Source: Actinomycetota bacterium (GTDB taxonomy: Bacteria > Actinomycetota > Thermoleophilia > Solirubrobacterales > 70-9). From it: DNA of 9,582 bases. The stretch lies in NCBI GenBank assembly GCA_005884985.1, contig VAYK01000007.1:1-9582 (forward strand). The letters run 5' to 3'. The notes beneath the pieces are model-generated. The model saw nothing but the letters and a program-made list of their open reading frames with translations. It had not been told where the DNA came from and ran no database searches. Positions 5,626 to 9,582 of the stretch are shown one piece after another. The position numbers were made by a program, and so were the translations under genes. Each line of letters starts with the position of its first letter. Within the stretch, counting starts at the first letter, position 1.

Positions 5626-6737
5626 CGCGGCAGGTCGGTCGGGGTCAGATGGCCGCCGACGCGCGACGCATGGCGCTCGATCGCGAGGTCGACCACGCGG
5701 AGGCAGACATCGGCAAAGCTGAAGCCCGCTTCGGATGGCATCGTCGGGAAGAGGCTGATCGGGGTGAAGCCCGGGATCGTGTTGATCTCGGACAGGAAGA
5801 TGTCATCGCCGCGGACGAGGAAGTCGATCCGGGCGAAGCCCTCGGCCCCGATCGCCCGATAGGCGTCGCGGGCGATCTTGAGGATCGATGCCTTCAGCGG
5901 CGGCGAGACCTCGGCGTGGGTCGAGGTCTCGGACAGGCCGGGGGTGTACTTCGAGGCGAAGTCGTAGAACTCGTGGCCGGCGACGATCTCGCCGGGTCCA
6001 AACAGCTCGAGCCGGGCGTGGTCGTTGCCGATGACGCTGACCTCGAGATCCCGGGCGCCGGCGAGATACGCCTCGACGAGAGCGACGCGGTCGTAGCGGA
6101 ACGCCTCGTCGAGCGCGGCCGGCAGCTCGTCCGGCCCGTGGGACAGGGTCATCCCAACCGAGGAGCCGAGGCCCGACGGCTTGACCATGAGACGAGGATC
6201 GCCGGTGCCGTCGGCGAACGCGGCGAGCTCTCGTCGGACCGCCTCCGGATCGTCCCGCCAGCGGGCTGCGCGGACCTCGCGCCAGTCGACGACCGGCAGG
6301 CCGATCCCGCGGACCAGCCGCTTGAAGATCGCCTTGTCCATACCGAGTGCCGACGCCGTCACGCCGGAACCGGTATAGGCGACGCCGGTGGCCTCGAGCA
6401 TCGCCTGGACTGTGCCGTCCTCGCCGAACGGGCCGTGAAGGGCGACGAAGACGACCGGCGCCGGCGACGCTGCGGCGAGGCGATCGAGGGCGGTTGCAGC
6501 GGAGAAGGGACCAGTGGCGCCGAGGGCCGCCGGGTCGTCGTAGGCTGCCGGCTCCCGACCGTCGCGTCGGTGATCGGGTGGCAGGTCCCACCAGCGGCCG
6601 TCGAGATCGATCAGCTGCTGCGCGACCATGCAGCCCGCGTCGGCGAGCGCCTCGGCGATGGCCGTTCCGGAGACGATCGAGACGTCGTGCTCGGCCGACG
6701 GGCCGCCCAGGAGAACCGTGATCGGGGGACGGTTCAT
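5622..6737 (-). CDS. ddl: D-alanine--D-alanine ligase
   Basis: This ATP-grasp enzyme joins two D-alanines to the dipeptide that MurF adds to the peptidoglycan precursor. With the ATG at 6735-6737 it has 371 residues, near the family norm. GGPSAEHDVSIVSG at 11-24 begins the N-terminal domain, and HGPFGEDGTVQ lies at 101-111. YTGSG----ALGMDK-IFK at 121-139 leads into the ATP-grasp fold, where KPSGLGSSVGM at 186-196 is the phosphate-contacting loop. The omega-loop EFYDFASKY at 256-264 has the Tyr and Lys seen in D-Ala-D-Ala rather than D-Ala-D-Lac ligases. SEINTIPGFT at 316-325 supplies the magnesium-binding Glu and Asn. An upstream in-frame start at 6797 would add 20 residues inside murB and is not needed. 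It overlaps both murB and ftsQ by ATGA. Confidence 0.98.
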   Translation of the reverse strand: MNRPPITVLLGGPSAEHDVSIVSGTAIAEALADAGCMVAQQLIDLDGRWWDLPPDHRRDGREPAAYDDPAALGATGPFSAATALDRLAAASPAPVVFVALHGPFGEDGTVQAMLEATGVAYTGSGVTASALGMDKAIFKRLVRGIGLPVVDWREVRAARWRDDPEAVRRELAAFADGTGDPRLMVKPSGLGSSVGMTLSHGPDELPAALDEAFRYDRVALVEAYLAGARDLEVSVIGNDHARLELFGPGEIVAGHEFYDFASKYTPGLSETSTHAEVSPPLKASILKIARDAYRAIGAEGFARIDFLVRGDDIFLSEINTIPGFTPISLFPTMPSEAGFSFADVCLRVVDLAIERHASRVGGHLTPTDLPR

Positions 6738-7744
6738 CGCGGGCTCTCTGAGGTCTGTCGGCCTTCGGAAGCACTCGCAGACGCGGTCGCGGACCAATCG
6801 CCCAGGAAGACGATCTCGAATGCGAGGGACGTCCCGGTCCTTGCCAGGACCTCGGCGCGGACCTCGTCGGCGAGGGCCCGGACGTCGGCCGCGCTCCCCT
6901 TCTGGTCGTTGACGATGAAGTTGGCGTGCTTCTCGGAGACGACCGCACCGCCGATCCGACGACCCTTGAGTCCGAGCTCGTCGATCAGTGCACCGGCCGA
7001 CGGCCCGCTGGCGGGGTTGCGGAAGACGCTGCCGGCGGACGGCAGCCCGAGCGGCTGATGCGCCTGCCGCCAGCGCCGGATCTCGTCGAGGCGCAGCTTG
7101 ATCGTGGCCTCGTCGGCAGGCCGGAGGCGGAACGTGGCGGCAAGGACGAGATCGTCGGACGCTGCGTCCGTGCCCGCGGGCCGCTTGAAGCGGCTCTCGC
7201 GGTACCCGAGGCCTAGCTCGTCGATCGCCAGGCGCCGTTCCGTCCCGTCGGCGAGAAGGACGTCTGCCGACTCGACGATCGACGCGACGTCGGACTCGTG
7301 GGCGCCGGCATTGGCCCAGACCGCCCCGCCGACCGTTCCCGGGATCGCCAGCCCGAACTCGAGCCCGGACAGGCCGGCCCGCTGGGTCTCGGTCGCGGCG
7401 CGCGCCATCGGCACGCCGGCCTCGGCCTGGTAGCGCTCACCGTCGACCTTGCTTCCCTCGGCCCGGTTCTGGACGACGAGGCCGCGGATCCCCGCGTCGG
7501 CGATGACGACGTTGCTGCCGCGCCCGAGGAGCGTGTACGGGATCCGCCTGCTCCGGGCGAAGCGCAGGATCGCCCGGAGCTCGTGGCTGTTGTGCACGGT
7601 CGCGAACAGGTCGGCGGGGCCGCCCACGCGCATGGTCGTGAAGCGGGCGAGGGGCTCGTCGCGGGAGGTCTTGACCCCGATCCGCCGCTGGATCGCGGTC
7701 CCCAGGGCGACCGCGTCGAAGGGTGCCCCGAACTCTGCTGTCAT
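6734..7744 (-). CDS. murB: UDP-N-acetylenolpyruvoylglucosamine reductase MurB (type II)
   Basis: MurB is the cytoplasmic FAD enzyme that reduces UDP-GlcNAc-enolpyruvate to UDP-MurNAc with NADPH. The 336 residues show the FAD-binding core: TTMRVGGPADL at 36-46, LLGRGSNVVIAD at 72-83 and GLEFGLAIPGTVGGAVWANAGAHES around 127-151. LGYRESRFK at about 183-191 marks the type II family, which lacks the extra loop of E. coli MurB. SAGSVFRNP at about 242-250 carries the active-site serine that protonates the substrate. KHANFIVN follows at about 279-286. The C-terminal 20 or so residues are Ser/Ala-rich and look like a disordered extension. The ATG overlaps the murG stop (7741-7744). MurC, which uses MurB's product, is not encoded next to it as is common. 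Confidence 0.98.
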   Translation of the reverse strand: MTAEFGAPFDAVALGTAIQRRIGVKTSRDEPLARFTTMRVGGPADLFATVHNSHELRAILRFARSRRIPYTLLGRGSNVVIADAGIRGLVVQNRAEGSKVDGERYQAEAGVPMARAATETQRAGLSGLEFGLAIPGTVGGAVWANAGAHESDVASIVESADVLLADGTERRLAIDELGLGYRESRFKRPAGTDAASDDLVLAATFRLRPADEATIKLRLDEIRRWRQAHQPLGLPSAGSVFRNPASGPSAGALIDELGLKGRRIGGAVVSEKHANFIVNDQKGSAADVRALADEVRAEVLARTGTSLAFEIVFLGDWSATASASASEGRQTSESPR

Positions 7745-8895
7745 TCCGCGACGCCCCGCGAGATCCGCTCGATCTGGGCCTGGTCCGGCAGCGGCCGGCG
7801 CTCGGCGGCCGCCAGGACGAGCTCCGCGACGGCATCCGCCGCTCCAGGCCGGCCAAAGTTGCGTGAGGCAATCGACATCGCGGCCAGTGTCCCCTCATCG
7901 GCCAGCAGGTCGGCGGCGGCGACGAGCGCGTCGGCGTCGAAGTCCTCGTCGGCAACGAGCCGGGCCGCTCCCGCCCCGACGAGGACACGCGCATTCGCGA
8001 CCTGGTGACCGGCGGCGTGCGGGTACGGCACGATGACCGACGGGATGCCGAGCGCCGTCACCTCGGCCAGGGTCGACGAGCCGGCCCGCCCGACGACGAG
8101 ATCCGCGGCAACGAGCGCCGCCAGCATGTCGTCGCGCAGGAACGGACATGGCCGGTAGCGCGAGCGATGTTCATCCGGCAGCCGTTCGCGACCGGCAAGT
8201 GCTTCGGCATACCCCTCGTCGCCGGTCACGTGGATGACGTGGCCGCGCCCCACGAGCCGCGGCAGGGCACCGACGACGGCCGTGTTGAAGCGGCGAACGG
8301 CCTGCGATCCGCCGAAGATGAGGATGACTCGTGCGTCGGCCGGCAGGTGGAGCCGCTGTCGCGCATCGGCCCGGCTGATCGCGGTCGTATCACGGATCGG
8401 CGTCCCGGTCACGTACCACGGCTTGCCCGCGCCGGCGAGCGCGCGCCCGGTCGCCTCGTGAGCAACCGCGATCGCGTCGGCGAAGCGGGCCGTCAGGCGG
8501 ACCGCCCGGCCCGGGACGACGTTGCCATCCCACAGGACGACGGGGATCCGGAGCGGCGCGGCGGCCATGAGTGTCGGGACGGCGACGTAGCCGCCAGTGG
8601 TGAAGATGGCCGCCGGTCGCTCCCTTCCGAGGATCGCCGCCGCCTGCGGGACGGAGATTGCGAGTCGGATCGGATCGAGCACCGTGTGGACGCTCATGTC
8701 GACCGACCGCAGCGAGCGCAGGCTCAGCCGTCGGACGCGGATCCCGGCCGCCCGGACGAGGCTCGATTCGAGACCGCGATGGCCGCCGAGCCAGACGAGC
8801 TCAGCCGCGTTCGGTCGCTCGCGCAGTGACCGGGCGACGGCCAGAGCCGGGTATATGTGCCCGCCCGTGCCGCCGCCCGCTATCAGCAGACGCAT
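7741..8895 (-). CDS. murG: MurG, lipid II-forming GlcNAc transferase
   Basis: MurG transfers GlcNAc from UDP-GlcNAc to lipid I on the inner face of the membrane, making lipid II. The 384-residue GT-B protein (GT28 family) opens with LLIAGGGTGGHIYPALAVA at 3-21, the glycine-rich loop with the conserved His13. TTGGYVAVP is at 99-107. The usual HEQN---G motif appears as WDGNVVPG at 122-129, a notable change. IFGGSQAVRRFN at 193-204 is the second glycine loop. The donor-binding region GRAGSSTLAEVTALGIPSVIVPYPHAAGHQ-ANA at 269-302 keeps the Glu and Gln expected for UDP-GlcNAc binding. GAGGAA-type ribosome binding is seen as GAGGAA at 8905-8910, 9 nt from the ATG, inside ftsW. Its first 95 nt overlap the ftsW end. 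Next in the operon is murB, with no murC. Confidence 0.97.
   Translation of the reverse strand: MRLLIAGGGTGGHIYPALAVARSLRERPNAAELVWLGGHRGLESSLVRAAGIRVRRLSLRSLRSVDMSVHTVLDPIRLAISVPQAAAILGRERPAAIFTTGGYVAVPTLMAAAPLRIPVVLWDGNVVPGRAVRLTARFADAIAVAHEATGRALAGAGKPWYVTGTPIRDTTAISRADARQRLHLPADARVILIFGGSQAVRRFNTAVVGALPRLVGRGHVIHVTGDEGYAEALAGRERLPDEHRSRYRPCPFLRDDMLAALVAADLVVGRAGSSTLAEVTALGIPSVIVPYPHAAGHQVANARVLVGAGAARLVADEDFDADALVAAADLLADEGTLAAMSIASRNFGRPGAADAVAELVLAAAERRPLPDQAQIERISRGVAE
8801..8895 (-). other. 95-nt out-of-frame overlap of ftsW end and murG start
   Basis: The murG ATG (8893-8895) lies inside ftsW, whose first in-frame stop is TGA at 8801-8803. The overlap codes the MurG glycine loop in one frame and an Arg/Gly/Ala-rich FtsW tail in the other. 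Long overlaps like this usually mean translational coupling. The FtsW tail sequence is constrained by MurG, so it is probably not functional in itself. Confidence 0.85.
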
Positions 8896-9582
8896 CGTTC
8901 CATGTTCCTCGTTCGACGGTCTCGCGCGAGATCGACAGCAGGATGCCGACGGCGGCGAGGCTGATGGTCAGCGACGATCCGCCAGCACTGATGAACGGCA
9001 GTGTGATGCCGGTCACCGGGATGAGCGTGACGACGACGCCGATGTTGATGAACGCCTGGATGCACAGCCAGGCGGTGATCCCCGCCGCGAGGAGCGCCCC
9101 GAACGTATCGGGCGCCGACAGCGCCGTCCGGATGCCGGCATAGCCAAGCACGAGGAACAGGCCGATGACGATTGCGCCGCCGATCAACCCGAATTCCTCC
9201 CCGATGATCGCAAAGATGTAGTCGTTGCTCGCGTTCGGCAGGAAGAGCCCGCCGGCGAGCCGGCTCTCGCCGAGACCTGCCCCGAGGATCCCGCCGAGAC
9301 CCAGCGCGAGCAGTCCCTGGATCGTATGGAAACCGATCGTGCTCCGATAGCCCCACGGGTTGAGCCAGGCATGGATCCGATCCAGCTGGTAGCCCTGGAG
9401 TCCAGCCACGGCGAGACCGACGAGGGCTAACAGGAGCAGCGCCGCGACATGGGCGAACGTCGCCCCGGCCAGGAAGAACATGACGAACCCGGTCAGGCCG
9501 ATGACGATCGTCGTACCGAGGTCCGGCTCCTTGAAGACGAGCGCGACGAACGGGACGACGATCACGAGGAAGGGCACGGTGC
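8801..9582 (-). CDS. ftsW: FtsW, septal peptidoglycan glycosyltransferase (SEDS), 5' truncated
   Basis: FtsW polymerises lipid II into glycan strands at the septum with a partner class b PBP. Only the C-terminal part of about 259 residues is present; the N-terminal 150 or so residues lie beyond the right edge. The reading frame is open to the last base. Residues are numbered from the first in-window GTG (9575-9577). EPDLGTT is at 17-23, then membrane segments, GAGLGESRLAGGLFLPNASNDY at about 99-120 with the Asp (119) of the catalytic position, IFAIIGEE-G at 121-130, and QAFINIGVV near 174 with the closing LPFISAGGSS. This signature separates SEDS division proteins from other transporters. RodA is the alternative, but the position before murG favours FtsW. 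After ISRE a 37-residue Arg-rich tail runs into murG by 95 nt. Confidence 0.95.
   Translation of the reverse strand, partial: TVPFLVIVVPFVALVFKEPDLGTTIVIGLTGFVMFFLAGATFAHVAALLLLALVGLAVAGLQGYQLDRIHAWLNPWGYRSTIGFHTIQGLLALGLGGILGAGLGESRLAGGLFLPNASNDYIFAIIGEEFGLIGGAIVIGLFLVLGYAGIRTALSAPDTFGALLAAGITAWLCIQAFINIGVVVTLIPVTGITLPFISAGGSSLTISLAAVGILLSISRETVERGTWNDASADSGRRHGRAHIPGSGRRPVTARATERG

Noticed and set aside
5469..7058. Plus-strand open frame of 529 codons opposite ddl and murB
   Set aside because: Crosses several real gene boundaries on the other strand and has the low-complexity Arg/Asp/Gly-rich composition of a shadow frame.
1..9582. CRISPR arrays, tRNA or rRNA genes, insertion sequences, phage genes
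   Set aside because: Looked for and not seen: there are no spaced direct repeats, cloverleaf-like segments, transposase motifs or integrase motifs.

Overview
The window is a high-GC (about two thirds G+C or more, by eye) bacterial division and cell wall (dcw) cluster, read almost entirely from the minus strand. In transcription order, right to left, it carries ftsW (5' end cut by the window edge), murG, murB, ddl, ftsQ, a small basic membrane protein (sbp, DUF1290 family), ftsA and then, after an interruption, ftsZ. The sbp gene beside ftsQ/ftsA, a type II MurB and the absence of any ftsL, ftsI or outer-membrane gene fit a monoderm-type lineage. A high-GC Chloroflexota (for example a Limnocylindria-like soil or freshwater group) is my best guess, with Actinomycetota less likely. 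This is inference from gene order and protein style, not a database result.

Right part (about 4368-9582): ftsW-murG-murB-ddl-ftsQ-sbp-ftsA is tightly packed. Three junctions (murG/murB, murB/ddl, ddl/ftsQ) are 4-nt ATGA overlaps, and ftsW runs 95 nt into murG. The products make UDP-MurNAc (MurB), D-Ala-D-Ala (Ddl) and lipid II (MurG), polymerise glycan at the septum (FtsW), and build the divisome (FtsQ, FtsA, Sbp). murC, usual between murG and murB, is not there.

Middle part (about 1438-3113): ftsA and ftsZ, normally adjacent, are separated by about 1.7 kb. Two hairpins follow the ftsA stop. Next comes a YjbQ-family (UPF0047) gene on the minus strand, with palindromes upstream of it. Converging on it from the plus strand is a gene for a secreted, C-terminally membrane-anchored protein of unknown function, which is divergent from ftsZ. 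ftsZ therefore probably has its own promoter.

Left part (1-1437): a complete ftsZ with a strong ribosome binding site and the conserved C-terminal peptide. It is followed by about 207 nt without a convincing gene, holding a short hairpin after the ftsZ stop and a 7-bp inverted repeat near the left edge.

Nothing here is a clear new system. The best leads are the interrupted ftsA/ftsZ junction with its unknown envelope protein, the missing murC, the long ftsW/murG overlap, and an altered HEQN motif in MurG.
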